Positions 8,751-17,683 of a stretch of 64,000 nt of DNA are shown in pieces. The stretch is from Lewinellaceae bacterium (GTDB lineage Bacteria > Bacteroidota > Bacteroidia > Chitinophagales > Saprospiraceae). The notes under the pieces were generated by a model. It ran no database searches and had not been told where the DNA came from. It was given only the letters and a program-made list of their open reading frames with translations. Location of the stretch: contig JACJYA010000006.1 in assembly GCA_020636315.1 (NCBI GenBank), positions 186,001 to 250,000 on the forward strand, in the 5' to 3' direction. The position numbers and the translations under genes were made by a program. Position 1 is the stretch's first letter. Each line of letters starts with the position of its first letter.

Positions 8751-10208
8751 ATGATCCCCTTAAAAAATCCCACCCTCTTCCAAAACAAGGCCTACATCAA
8801 CGGCCGGTGGGCGGAAGCTGAAAATGGAAAAACCTACCCCGTAAAAAATCCCGCTAACGGCGCCCTGATCGCCGAAGTGCCTGATATGGGAGCTATCGAA
8901 ACCAAACAGGCCATCGAGGCAGCCAATGCCGCCCTGCCGGCCTGGAAAGCCAAAACGGCAGGAGAGCGGGCATCCATCCTCCGCCGCTGGTACGAGTTGC
9001 AGATGGCAAACGCCGATGACCTCGGGTTGATCCTCACTACCGAGCAGGGCAAGCCTCTGCCGGAAGCCATAGGGGAGATCCGCTACGGCGCTTCTTTTGT
9101 GGAGTGGTTCTCCGAAGAGGCCCGGCGGGCTTACGGAGACGTGATCCCCGCCCACGGGCCCGACAAACGCATCGTTGTGATCAAACAGCCGATAGGAGTA
9201 GTGGCGGCCATTACCCCCTGGAATTTCCCCAATGCCATGATCACCCGGAAGGTGGCGCCAGCCCTGGCCGCAGGCTGTACGGTAGTAGTCAAACCGGCCC
9301 AGGATACGCCGCTATCCGCCCTGGCGCTGGCAGAGCTGGCGGGCCAGGCGGGATTTCCGCCCGGCGTTCTCAATATCGTTACCACCAATTCTCCGGCAGA
9401 GGTGGGGGCAGAGCTGACTGCCAACCCCATCGTCCGAAAGCTGTCCTTTACCGGTTCTACCCGGGTGGGCAAGCTATTGATGGAACAATGCGCCGGCACA
9501 GTTAAAAAGGTTGGCCTGGAACTGGGCGGTAACGCCCCCTTCATCGTTTTCGATGATGCTGATATCGACGCGGCGGTAGAAGGCGCCATTGCTTCCAAAT
9601 ATCGCAACGCCGGGCAAACCTGCGTATGCGCCAACCGCCTTTATGCCCAGGATGCCGTCTATGACGAATTTGTTGAAAAACTCGCCGGAAAAGTGAAAGA
9701 GCAAAAGGTTGGCCCCGGCAATGAAGAAGGGGTCGTCATCGGGCCGCTCATCAATGAAGCGGGCCTGAAAAAAGTGGAAACCCTGGTCGCTGACGCATTG
9801 GAAAAAGGCGCATCGGTTATCACCGGCGGAGGCCGGCACAAGCTGGGGGGCACATTCTACCAACCCACCGTCCTGGCCAATGTCGATGCCAGCATGAGAA
9901 TGACTAACGAGGAGATATTCGGGCCCGTCGCTCCGGTCTATCGCTTCAAGGATGAGCAGGAAGTGATCGCTGCCGCCAACGCCACCCAATACGGCCTGGC
10001 ATCGTACTTCTACGGCCGGGATACAGGCCGCATCTGGCGCGTTGCCGAAGCGCTGGAGTACGGCATGGTGGGTATCAACACCGGTATGATCTCTACTGCG
10101 GTGGCGCCATTTGGTGGCATCAAGGAAAGCGGTGTCGGGCGCGAAGGGTCCAAATACGGCATGGAAGAATTTATGGAAATAAAATACCTGTGCTTTGGCG
10201 GGATATGA
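8751..10208 (+). CDS. gabD: NAD(P)-dependent succinate-semialdehyde dehydrogenase
   Basis: A 485-residue aldehyde dehydrogenase of the GabD subgroup, which oxidises succinate semialdehyde to succinate in the GABA shunt. Visible motifs are ITPWNFPNAMITRKVAPALAAG (cofactor binding), FTGSTRVGKLLM, the general-base Glu in GLELGGNAPF (about residue 258) and the catalytic Cys in NAGQTCVCANR (about 290). The C-terminal GGIKESGVGREGSKYGMEEF is diagnostic of the group. Length is typical for the family. It is cytoplasmic and monocistronic; no gabT lies nearby, so the succinate semialdehyde source is not shown here. Confidence 0.9.
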   Translation: MIPLKNPTLFQNKAYINGRWAEAENGKTYPVKNPANGALIAEVPDMGAIETKQAIEAANAALPAWKAKTAGERASILRRWYELQMANADDLGLILTTEQGKPLPEAIGEIRYGASFVEWFSEEARRAYGDVIPAHGPDKRIVVIKQPIGVVAAITPWNFPNAMITRKVAPALAAGCTVVVKPAQDTPLSALALAELAGQAGFPPGVLNIVTTNSPAEVGAELTANPIVRKLSFTGSTRVGKLLMEQCAGTVKKVGLELGGNAPFIVFDDADIDAAVEGAIASKYRNAGQTCVCANRLYAQDAVYDEFVEKLAGKVKEQKVGPGNEEGVVIGPLINEAGLKKVETLVADALEKGASVITGGGRHKLGGTFYQPTVLANVDASMRMTNEEIFGPVAPVYRFKDEQEVIAAANATQYGLASYFYGRDTGRIWRVAEALEYGMVGINTGMISTAVAPFGGIKESGVGREGSKYGMEEFMEIKYLCFGGI

Positions 10209-10288
10209 GGTTGTTGTCTGATGAACGTTGCCGGTCGATAGCTATTCTCCTGGCAACTAACAACAGAAAACAAGTAACCAACAGCAGC
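10209..10288. repeat. 8-nt-period repeat array, TAACAAC type
   Basis: Immediately after the gabD stop codon, GGTTGTTG is followed in register by CCTGGCAA, CTAACAAC, AGAAAACA, AGTAACCA and ACAGCAGC (10249-10288). GTTGTT and GTTGCC on the left are partly complementary to GGCAAC and AACAAC on the right. It occupies the whole gap between two convergent genes. Confidence 0.5.
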
Positions 10289-10291
10289 CCC

Positions 10292-11059
10292 TTACCCCAA
10301 CAACTTTCTCAAATCAGGCCACAAAGCCGGCGTCTCTGTCTTGTACGCCTCGAAGTCCGGCCTGCCCTCATACTTCTTTTCCAGCATAGGCACGCCCGAT
10401 ACGCGGGTGAGCAGCCAGGTGAGCACTACCGGGCTGGCCAGGCTGATGTACCACTGCCCACAGGGAAGCAACAGCAGCCACATCCCCCACCACAAGACAA
10501 TTTCCCCAAAGTAATTGGGGTGGCGGGAAAGGCGCCACAGTCCTTCCGTCATGATCTTGTTCCCGCTGTCCGGCCGGGCCTTAAAGCGCTGAAGCTGCCA
10601 GTCGCCAATTGCCTCCCAGAGAAAGCCTGTCAGCCACACCAGCATCCCTGCCCACTGATACCATTGCAGGCACTCCGGCGCCGGCCGCTGCATCAGCGGC
10701 AGAGCGACCACCCACATAAAAAAACCCTGCAGCATAAAGACCTGAAGGTACGACCGGGGAATCACCCAGGAGCCCCACTCTTTTCTCCATTTTGCATAAC
10801 GCCAGTCTTCCTTACCCTGCCGCGCCTGGCGCAGGCCAATGTGTAGCGCCAGCCGCCCACCCCATAAGGTGGCGAGAAGGGCCGGCAGCCAGCTCCAATG
10901 ATGAGGATACTGGAAATGCAGGTACCAGGCAACGACAACAAAGCCCGGGCCCCAGCCGACATCAACGATGCTGTTGTCTTGCTTCCACCAGGCGATCAGG
11001 AAAAAGAGGGTCATATAGGCCCAGATGAGCAGTGCGGTGTCAAGGTATGGGGAGTACAT
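10292..11059 (-). CDS. DUF1295 family integral membrane protein (steroid 5-alpha-reductase-like)
   Basis: A 255-residue polytopic membrane protein of the DUF1295 family, related to C-terminal steroid reductase/isoprenylcysteine methyltransferase-like folds. Family signatures are DNSIVDVGWGPGF (about 28-40) and GLWRLSRHPNYFGEIVLWWGMWL (about 173-195), with a further segment ending LLTRVSGVPMLEKKY. The enzymatic reaction is not established; reduction of a lipid-like substrate is the usual inference. It converges on gabD and lies downstream of a strong inverted repeat. Confidence 0.8.
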   Translation of the reverse strand: MYSPYLDTALLIWAYMTLFFLIAWWKQDNSIVDVGWGPGFVVVAWYLHFQYPHHWSWLPALLATLWGGRLALHIGLRQARQGKEDWRYAKWRKEWGSWVIPRSYLQVFMLQGFFMWVVALPLMQRPAPECLQWYQWAGMLVWLTGFLWEAIGDWQLQRFKARPDSGNKIMTEGLWRLSRHPNYFGEIVLWWGMWLLLLPCGQWYISLASPVVLTWLLTRVSGVPMLEKKYEGRPDFEAYKTETPALWPDLRKLLG

Positions 11060-11086
11060 GTTTTTGTTTTTTGATTTTGTTGTACC

Positions 11087-11136
11087 AGACTTGACAAGTT
11101 TTCCGATAAGTGCTTCGCTATAAACTTGTCAAGTCT
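11087..11136. repeat. 15-bp perfect inverted repeat in a 3'-to-5' gap
   Basis: AGACTTGACAAGTTT (11087-11101) is exactly complementary to AAACTTGTCAAGTCT (11122-11136) around a 20-nt loop. Each arm contains its own short palindrome (CTTGACAAG and CTTGTCAAG). It lies between the end of the GH127-like gene and the start of the DUF1295 gene, both on the minus strand, and has no T-run. It could be a processing or termination hairpin, or a dispersed palindromic repeat. Confidence 0.75.
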
Positions 11137-11163
11137 ATCAACCACCTGGATAGGAGCCTTCCC

Positions 11164-13641
11164 TCACTTTACCCCCCACCCCATTATCCCGGCCGTTTTT
11201 CCCTCTTTAAGTTGCACCACCGCCCGGATGGCGGCCGTTTTCACTGGCCGAAAGCGGGTTAAATTGTAATCGTGCTTCAACAGCTCGCTCTGTTCGATCA
11301 CCTCCACGGGTTTCCAGGCGCCGTTGTCGAGGTACTGCACGGACCAGCTTTCCGGCACATCCACCTCCGGGGCCCAGGAGTAGAACCAGAACACCGCCAC
11401 CTCACAAACCGTTCTGGAATCCGGAAATTCCTGAACCACCCACTCTTCGGTTCCCTTGTGGGGCCACCAGCAGAAGGTGGGAATGGATAAGCTGGGCGTG
11501 ATCTCTTCGATCCATTTGTGTGCTCCTTCACCGGAGGCGCCGGGCTGATAATAATAAGAGGTTTTCAACAGTGGCCGAGGGGCTTCTGGTTTCCACTCCC
11601 GGGCATCTTCGCCATCGCCAATTACCGGAAAAGCAGAAATGCGCAGGCGGGCAGCGCCCATGGGGATCAGGGTTAGCGCTTCTTCCGGAGAAGAGGAACG
11701 CACCGGGCTGGCCTGCAGGGTATCCACCAGGCCGTACTGGTCCAGCGTCCAGTTTGGAATTTGGCGGCCCTTTATCCGGAGTTCGATGGGGCTGCCGGCC
11801 AATGCCCAGGGTTGATCGCCGGCCGGCCAGTTTTTTTCAATAACCTCAACATGGCCAGGACTCAGGCCGGAAAGCCCGTAATTCCAGGGAGAACCGGCAG
11901 TGATTTTGAAAGCCGGCCATTCGTCCGTACCTCCGATGCGCTCATATTGTTCATCGATCTTCAGCGAATAAGCCAGAGGGCCTCTCCTGACCGTTGCGGC
12001 ATTTTTGTTCTCGGCCCAGCGTTGCACTTCCACTTCCATGGGTAGTGTATAAATCACCTCATCCCCGGGCTGCCATTTTCTGGATATTTTCAGGAAGGCG
12101 CCTTCCGTTCCCTTAAGCTCAACTTCTTTGCTGTTTACTTTCAATTCCGGTGCGTTGCACCACTTCGGGATACGCAGATATAAGGGGAAGAAGCCCTCCT
12201 TTTCAGGATCGACCTGCAGCTTCATCTGCCCGGAGAACGGGTATCTGGTTTCTACCCGGATATTCACTTTGATGCTATCCCCTGCCCAGGCCGTTACGCT
12301 GGAAGCAGTGGGTAGCACCAGCGCCAGCCCCGTATCGGCGGTCGCCATCCAGAGGTGCTGGGTGTAATAGGGCCACCCATGTCCATGATTGTGCTGGCAG
12401 CAGCGGTGGTCGCGAGGGTCCATGCTCATCATAGATCCGGGGTTATAAATGCCCGGGCACTTATTGGCCTCATCCGATAGCGCCATATTGGGAGCGGTCA
12501 TATAGCGCAAGGCGCGAAAATCGGATGTCATGGCGGCCGGCAGGGAATTGAAGGCCACCTCCTCACAGCGATCGGCCCAGCGCCCGTCCCCGGTAATACG
12601 AAGTAATTCTTCGCAGGAATACATCATCTCCACCATGCCGCAGGTTTCGATGGCCTGCCGGGGGCCGGTCAGTCCGGGGTGGCTGTCTTCATCGCCGCAC
12701 CACATACCGCCGGGCACCTGCCCGTAGAGGCTGTCCATGGTGTGAATATTCCGATAAGTAGCCAGCAGGTGGGAAGAATCGCGGGAGAGTTGATACCAGA
12801 TGGCCGGTTCGCGGAAAGCCTGTGCAAAATTCACATTGTGCCACCCGGGGATGCCGCTGACATAGTCCGCTGTATTTCGGTGGATCTTTGCCGCGAGCGC
12901 CGGCAGGAACGTGTCGCCGGTATGGTTGTAAAGCCAGATTACGCTGGCCAGGTTATCCCCTCCGCGGTGGTGCTGCCAGTAGGATTTCAGAAAAAGGCTG
13001 TCCGGGATGCTGTTTTGCCAATGAAAATAACGCTGGAGCAGGCTGATCACCCGGCCATCTCCGGTAGCCTCATAATGGGCCTTCAATGCGCCCATTACGA
13101 TCATATTGGGCCAGAAATCGGGTATGCGGGCCGCCCCGTTTGCAGCCTCAGGGCCGCCGTAATTCGCCACAGTGCCAAAATAGCCGTCAGGCCGTTGGGT
13201 TCTCATAACGGCTTCCAGCCAGAGGAGCGCCTCATCGATCCGGCTGCTATCCTGCAGGACGTAGGCCAGATTGGTAAATCCGCGCAGCCAGTAGGGCGCC
13301 TCCTCCCAGGGAGAATGGCCCTGCCCTTGCGGGTCCAGCCAGGCATTGCCCTCCTTGTCTAAAAAATGGCTGAGTTCACCTAAATGGCCGGCCATCCCGG
13401 CTGCCGACAGTTCCAGCTGCCGGCGCACCCATCCCTCCGGGCGGATCGCCCCTAACGGAAGCTTGTACAATGGTGAGGGCTCCAAAGGAGGGCGGTTGCC
13501 GGTGTAAAAAGGATTGGACCCCCCTGTCGGCAAAAGGCCAATCCGCTCAACGCTTTCTTGTGGTTCACAGGAAAACAATACCAGGGTGAGAAAGGCAAAA
13601 TACGAGCTTATCATTAATTTTCTACCGGTCCATTTTCCCAT
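11164..13641 (-). CDS. GH127-like (DUF1680) glycoside hydrolase lipoprotein
   Basis: An 825-residue exported enzyme related to beta-L-arabinofuranosidases of family GH127/DUF1680. An N-terminal lipoprotein signal (LTLVLFSC, then EPQES) is followed by an (alpha/alpha)6-barrel with YWLRGFTNLAYVL and the zinc/catalytic region ETCGMVEMMYSCEELL and HRCCQHNHGHGW, which carries the clustered Cys used in this family. Beta-sandwich domains follow, including a C-terminal part with VQYLDNGAWKPVEV and AVVQLKEGKTAGIMGWGVK. It probably removes arabinofuranose or a similar sugar from plant or algal glycans outside the cytoplasm; specificity is uncertain. An internal ATG at 13614 is a possible alternative start. 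Confidence 0.8.
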   Translation of the reverse strand: MGKWTGRKLMISSYFAFLTLVLFSCEPQESVERIGLLPTGGSNPFYTGNRPPLEPSPLYKLPLGAIRPEGWVRRQLELSAAGMAGHLGELSHFLDKEGNAWLDPQGQGHSPWEEAPYWLRGFTNLAYVLQDSSRIDEALLWLEAVMRTQRPDGYFGTVANYGGPEAANGAARIPDFWPNMIVMGALKAHYEATGDGRVISLLQRYFHWQNSIPDSLFLKSYWQHHRGGDNLASVIWLYNHTGDTFLPALAAKIHRNTADYVSGIPGWHNVNFAQAFREPAIWYQLSRDSSHLLATYRNIHTMDSLYGQVPGGMWCGDEDSHPGLTGPRQAIETCGMVEMMYSCEELLRITGDGRWADRCEEVAFNSLPAAMTSDFRALRYMTAPNMALSDEANKCPGIYNPGSMMSMDPRDHRCCQHNHGHGWPYYTQHLWMATADTGLALVLPTASSVTAWAGDSIKVNIRVETRYPFSGQMKLQVDPEKEGFFPLYLRIPKWCNAPELKVNSKEVELKGTEGAFLKISRKWQPGDEVIYTLPMEVEVQRWAENKNAATVRRGPLAYSLKIDEQYERIGGTDEWPAFKITAGSPWNYGLSGLSPGHVEVIEKNWPAGDQPWALAGSPIELRIKGRQIPNWTLDQYGLVDTLQASPVRSSSPEEALTLIPMGAARLRISAFPVIGDGEDAREWKPEAPRPLLKTSYYYQPGASGEGAHKWIEEITPSLSIPTFCWWPHKGTEEWVVQEFPDSRTVCEVAVFWFYSWAPEVDVPESWSVQYLDNGAWKPVEVIEQSELLKHDYNLTRFRPVKTAAIRAVVQLKEGKTAGIMGWGVK

Positions 13642-13741
13642 TGGGTTTTATGCTTTTCCAATTTACACTATCTTAAGATAAGGCAAAATTTGAGTCATTT
13701 GCTATATTCACTTCTGATTTCTAGCCCAAATAAATACAAAA

Positions 13742-14302
13742 ATGAAAAGAAAGATGGCCCCGGGTTTACCATTCCTGTTGAGTATGCTTGTGGTTTTTGG
13801 TTTTACCAACCATGCAGGCATTGAGAAAAGAGCTGCCTCCCGCCCTGCGAAAGTTCAGGAATACATCGACAAATACCGGTACCTCTCCGTAGAGTTGAAT
13901 GAAATGACCGGTATTCCTACCACCATCATCATTGCAGTTGCCGGCGTAGAAAGCGACTGGGGGACCAGCGAGCTGGCCAAAAGCGCCAACAACCACTTTG
14001 GCATCAAGGCCAACGAAGACTGGCCGGGAGAACAGTACTGCAAGCCCAGCCTGGAGTACATTGATGGTTTTCCCATGCAATCCTGGGAATGCTTCCGCAA
14101 ATATGCTCTTATCCGAAGAAGTTATGAGGATTTCGGGCGGTTTCTACTCACACGCCCCAACTACAAGAACCTGCTTTACTACCCTTCCTGGGACAACTGG
14201 TCGTGGGCCATGGGCCTGCAGGCCGGTGGGTATGCGACCGACCCGGGCTACGCAGAAAAGCTGATGCAGGCAATAGAAGAGTACGAGTTGTATAAACTAT
14301 AA
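13742..14302 (+). CDS. Glucosaminidase-domain (GH73, FlgJ-like) peptidoglycan hydrolase
   Basis: A 186-residue exported protein with an N-terminal signal segment (about 1-23) and a single glucosaminidase domain that cleaves GlcNAc-containing bonds in peptidoglycan. The hallmark GIPTTIIIAVAGVESDWGTS (about 58-77) carries the catalytic Glu, followed by ANNHFGIKA. The C-terminal motif GYATDPGYAEKLMQAIEEY is characteristic of FlgJ/LytD-like enzymes. It is divergent from the GH127-like gene. Short, single-domain members are common in Bacteroidota. The role is inferred as wall remodelling. Confidence 0.85.
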   Translation: MKRKMAPGLPFLLSMLVVFGFTNHAGIEKRAASRPAKVQEYIDKYRYLSVELNEMTGIPTTIIIAVAGVESDWGTSELAKSANNHFGIKANEDWPGEQYCKPSLEYIDGFPMQSWECFRKYALIRRSYEDFGRFLLTRPNYKNLLYYPSWDNWSWAMGLQAGGYATDPGYAEKLMQAIEEYELYKL

Positions 14303-14303
14303 G

Positions 14304-14327
14304 AGGTTCCTAGTTTCCCAGATAAGC
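14304..14327. repeat. 8-nt-period repeat, AGGTTCCT type
   Basis: AGGTTCCT, AGTTTCCC and AGATAAGC follow each other in 8-nt register, starting one base after the glucosaminidase stop codon. It resembles the larger array at 27591. The rest of the 280-nt gap up to the GH20 gene shows nothing recognisable. Confidence 0.35.
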
Positions 14328-14582
14328 CCTTTTCCTGGCCTGGGCATTTCTTCTGACATTCACATAGAACAGGTTGAAATCCCCCGCGTGGTAGTTCTTC
14401 CTCAACAAGAGAAAACTGCCCGGAAATTTGGGTTTACTTGCCCAGAGGACATTATCATGGATCTCTGAGGAAACTTTGAAAGAAGCACAAGCCGGAAAGT
14501 ATGGATTTATCCGGCAAATGAAATATTTTAGCGGCTGGATATAATACCGCTGATTTTTGAATCCTAACCAAACGATTGTACC

Positions 14583-16199
14583 ATGGCCTCAGCAATGCGA
14601 AACTACCAGCGAACCGCCCTTTTTCCAGCTCTGATCTTCTTTTTTCTTATGGCAATGATTTCCTGCACTTCCGAACCGCCGACACCCAAAGATCTTTCCA
14701 AAGAGAACCTCATCCCCAAACCGGTTTCCCTCACTGCCACGGGCAGCTCCTTCCGGCTAACCGAAAATACCGGGATCTATGTGCAAACCCCTTCTGACGG
14801 CTCCAACGAGCTGACGCAGCTGGGCCAGTATCTGGCCGATCTTCTGAAGCCCGCCACCGGCTTCCCGCTTCCGGTCAATGCTACCCGAGAGGCCCCTTCA
14901 GCCGGCAATATCTACCTGGCCCTTTCTGCCGGCGATGCGGAACTGGGAGAAGAAGGTTATGAACTGGAGGTTACAGAAAGCCTGGTAAAGCTTAGCGCCA
15001 ACACCCCCGCCGGCCTGTTCCGGGGCCTGCAGACGATCCGGCAGCTGTTGCCGCCGGCTATTGAAAGCAAGAAAGTACAACCCGGCCCCTGGGAGATCGC
15101 CAGCGGCGCCATCCGCGATTACCCGGCTTATGTGCACCGCGGCGCCATGCTCGATGTCTCCCGGCATTTCTTCGGAGTAGATGATGTAAAACGCTACATC
15201 GACCTGCTCGCTTTCTACAAATTGAACGTTCTGCATCTGCACCTCTCCGACGACCAGGGATGGCGCATCGAGATCAAATCCTGGCCCAACCTGACTGCTC
15301 ACGGCGGCAGCACCGAGGTCGGCGGCGGCGAAGGAGGATATTACACTCAGGAACAATACGCCGACATCGTGCAATACGCGCAGGCCCGTTACATCACCCT
15401 CATCCCCGAGATCGATATGCCGGGCCACACCAACGCGGCGCTGGCCTCCTACGCCGTGCTCAACTGCGATGGGAAGGCCACCGAACTGTACACCGGCATC
15501 GAGGTGGGGTTCAGCACGTTGTGCACCGATAAGGATACGACTTACAAGTTCATCGATGACGTGATCCGGGAACTATCGGCTCTCACACCCGGCCCCTATA
15601 TCCATATCGGCGGCGACGAATCGCATGTTACCAGGAAAGACGACTACATCTATTTTATCAATAAGGTGCAGGACATCGTCCGGTCGCACGGCAAACAGAT
15701 GATCGGATGGGATGAGATCACCCTGGCCAGCCTGAACCCCGGCTCCGTGGCTCAGTTCTGGGCCAATGCCGACAACGCCAAAGCAGCGGTTGAACAGGGG
15801 GTAAAACTCATCATGTCGCCGGCAAAGAAAACCTACCTCGATATGCAATATGACTCCACGACTGCACTGGGCCTGCACTGGGCCGCTTACGTGGAGGTGG
15901 ACAGCGCCTATATCTGGGATCCGGCTACTTATGTAAAAGGCGTTTCGAAAGAAAACATCCTGGGCGTCGAGTCCCCGTTGTGGACCGAAACCATCACCAA
16001 TATGGACGAGATCGAATACATGGCGTTCCCCCGCCTGGCCGGCCACGCTGAGATCGGCTGGACGCCGGCCGCCGAGCGAAACTGGGAGGAGTACAAAGTG
16101 CGGCTGGGCCGCCATGAAGCCAGGTTCAATGCAATGAGGGTGGCTTTCTATCCTTCTCCCCTGATACCCTGGGAGGAAGAGGCCTCCGGAGATCAGTAA
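14583..16199 (+). CDS. Beta-N-acetylhexosaminidase (GH20) lipoprotein
   Basis: A 538-residue family GH20 exo-hexosaminidase that removes terminal GlcNAc/GalNAc from chitin oligomers or glycans. A lipoprotein signal (LMAMISC) is followed by the GH20 N-terminal alpha/beta domain (about 40-175) and the TIM barrel from VHRGAMLDVSRHF. HLHLSDDQGWRIEIK binds substrate, and the catalytic Asp345-Glu346 pair lies in HIGGDESHVT. YHRG-like and LGVESPLWTETI segments are also present. An alternative start four codons in is possible. Together with the upstream GH73 it suggests amino-sugar scavenging or wall recycling. Confidence 0.9.
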   Translation: MASAMRNYQRTALFPALIFFFLMAMISCTSEPPTPKDLSKENLIPKPVSLTATGSSFRLTENTGIYVQTPSDGSNELTQLGQYLADLLKPATGFPLPVNATREAPSAGNIYLALSAGDAELGEEGYELEVTESLVKLSANTPAGLFRGLQTIRQLLPPAIESKKVQPGPWEIASGAIRDYPAYVHRGAMLDVSRHFFGVDDVKRYIDLLAFYKLNVLHLHLSDDQGWRIEIKSWPNLTAHGGSTEVGGGEGGYYTQEQYADIVQYAQARYITLIPEIDMPGHTNAALASYAVLNCDGKATELYTGIEVGFSTLCTDKDTTYKFIDDVIRELSALTPGPYIHIGGDESHVTRKDDYIYFINKVQDIVRSHGKQMIGWDEITLASLNPGSVAQFWANADNAKAAVEQGVKLIMSPAKKTYLDMQYDSTTALGLHWAAYVEVDSAYIWDPATYVKGVSKENILGVESPLWTETITNMDEIEYMAFPRLAGHAEIGWTPAAERNWEEYKVRLGRHEARFNAMRVAFYPSPLIPWEEEASGDQ

Positions 16200-16203
16200 T
16201 ATC

Positions 16204-16228
16204 AGCCTGGCTCAATTGAAGCCAGGCT
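16204..16228 (+). terminator. Hairpin after the GH20 stop codon
   Basis: AGCCTGGCT (16204-16212) and AGCCAGGCT (16220-16228) pair across a 7-nt loop, four bases after the stop codon. There is no T-run, so it may act as a Rho-aided or RNA-stabilising stem rather than a classic intrinsic terminator. Confidence 0.5.
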
Positions 16229-16284
16229 CCAATCAAAAATTTCACCCGGCTCGCAGAGACGGGCAAAAATCAAAACTACCTCCC

Positions 16285-17025
16285 ATGCTCTACACCCTAG
16301 AGATCTGCTGCGACTCCGTCGCTTCCGCCATTGCCGCCGCCCGGGGCGGCGCCGACCGGATAGAGCTTTGCGAAAACCTGGCCCAGGGAGGCGTTACACC
16401 CAGCGCCGCCAAGATCAAGATCGCCAAAGCGGAGCTCAATATTCCGGTTTTCGTGCTGATCCGCCCCCGAAAGGCAGACTTTCTGTATTCCGGGCTGGAA
16501 TTTGAGATCATGCTGGAAGACATTCGCCAGGCAAAAGCTCTGGGAGCTGACGGCATTGTCTCCGGCGCGCTGAATGCCGATGGCTCTATTGACGAGGCCC
16601 GCACCCGGCAAATGGTGGAAACAGCCCATCCGCTGCCCTTCACCTTTCACCGCGCTTTCGATATGTGTGAGGATGCGAAAAAGGCGATCGATCTCCTTGC
16701 CGGCCTGGGAGTGAAGCGCATACTGACTTCCGGCCAGCAGCCCAACGCCGGAGAGGGGAAAGCCAATATCAGGGATTTTGTGAAGTACGCCGGTTCCCGC
16801 ATCGGAATCATGGCCTGTGGGGAGTTACTTCCGGAAAATATCGGAAACCTGCTGGATATTGAAGGGCTGACAGAGTATCATTCCGCCGCTCGTAAAGAGG
16901 TCGAAAGCGGCATGCAGTACACTGGTTCGGTGAACATGGGAGACGAGGCCGTACAGGATGAATTCCGGTGGCATGAAGTGGATGAAGAACTGGTAAAGGG
17001 GATGAGGGCCGTATTGAATGGTTAG
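16285..17025 (+). CDS. cutC: CutC family protein (copper homeostasis)
   Basis: A 246-residue TIM-barrel protein of the CutC family. The start at 16285 (MLYTLEICCDSV) matches the family N-terminus; the in-frame upstream extension of 23 residues does not. Signature segments are ARGGADRIELCENLAQGGVTPS (about 15-36), IRPRKADFLYS, GADGIVSGALNADGSID, FHRAFDMC and VKRILTSGQQPNAGEG. CutC was linked to copper tolerance in E. coli, but its biochemical role remains unsettled. It is cytoplasmic and converges on a coiled-coil gene 17 nt away. Confidence 0.9.
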   Translation: MLYTLEICCDSVASAIAAARGGADRIELCENLAQGGVTPSAAKIKIAKAELNIPVFVLIRPRKADFLYSGLEFEIMLEDIRQAKALGADGIVSGALNADGSIDEARTRQMVETAHPLPFTFHRAFDMCEDAKKAIDLLAGLGVKRILTSGQQPNAGEGKANIRDFVKYAGSRIGIMACGELLPENIGNLLDIEGLTEYHSAARKEVESGMQYTGSVNMGDEAVQDEFRWHEVDEELVKGMRAVLNG

Positions 17026-17042
17026 ATTAACCCCCTTTTCCT

Positions 17043-17603
17043 TTATTCCGGCTGCCCGCTTTCCAGCCCGTCCGGGTTGAAATTAAGCTGGAACCCGATC
17101 TTTTTGTTGGGCTCATCGTCGTCATAATCTTCCCAGTTGGTGATCTCCTGCATGAAGTCTTCCATGTGACGGATGAAGTAGGGCTCTTTGAGTTCTTCGG
17201 GCCGGTAGATGGCAATGGTCTTCGGAGGCCGCGGCTGGCCGTAGTTCTCAATAAAGGGATAGTTGATCAGGACGATGATCTTGCCGTTGAAAAGTTGCTG
17301 ATAGACCAGGGACCCGTTGTGCTTGATCAGGTCGCGGCGCACTTCCTCATTGACTTTCTGGAACATGCCGCTCTTTGCCGTGCCCAATGACAACAGGACC
17401 GCTTCCAGGTTTTCAATCTCCGAACGAGTGATGACTTCAGCTTCCAGGCTGGTGGCGGTGACCAGGCGCTGGAGGATATTGCGTATTTTCTCGCTCAGGC
17501 CATTCTTCCACTCTTCCCTGTATTTCAGGGTATTCTGGAGTACTTCCTTGTACTGGTCAACTTTGCGTTGCAGGCTGAATATTTCCATTTGTAAGTCATC
17601 CAT
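17043..17603 (-). CDS. Conserved coiled-coil protein of unknown function
   Basis: A 186-residue cytoplasmic protein. Residues 1-75 are predicted coiled-coil/helical (MDDLQMEIFSLQRKVDQ, then further heptads). Residues 100-150 look like a small alpha/beta domain (LVYQQLFNGKIIVLINYPFI), and the tail is acidic (NWEDYDDDEPN). No known family is recognised. It is divergent from coaX with an 80-nt shared upstream region and convergent with cutC. Codon use and the ATG context look genuine. Confidence 0.7.
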   Translation of the reverse strand: MDDLQMEIFSLQRKVDQYKEVLQNTLKYREEWKNGLSEKIRNILQRLVTATSLEAEVITRSEIENLEAVLLSLGTAKSGMFQKVNEEVRRDLIKHNGSLVYQQLFNGKIIVLINYPFIENYGQPRPPKTIAIYRPEELKEPYFIRHMEDFMQEITNWEDYDDDEPNKKIGFQLNFNPDGLESGQPE

Positions 17604-17683
17604 ATCCTTTTTTTTGAGGTTGAGTTTACAAGGTAATCATTCACAAGCGGTAAGAAAAATCAGGAAAACAGTATTTTCGCCTC

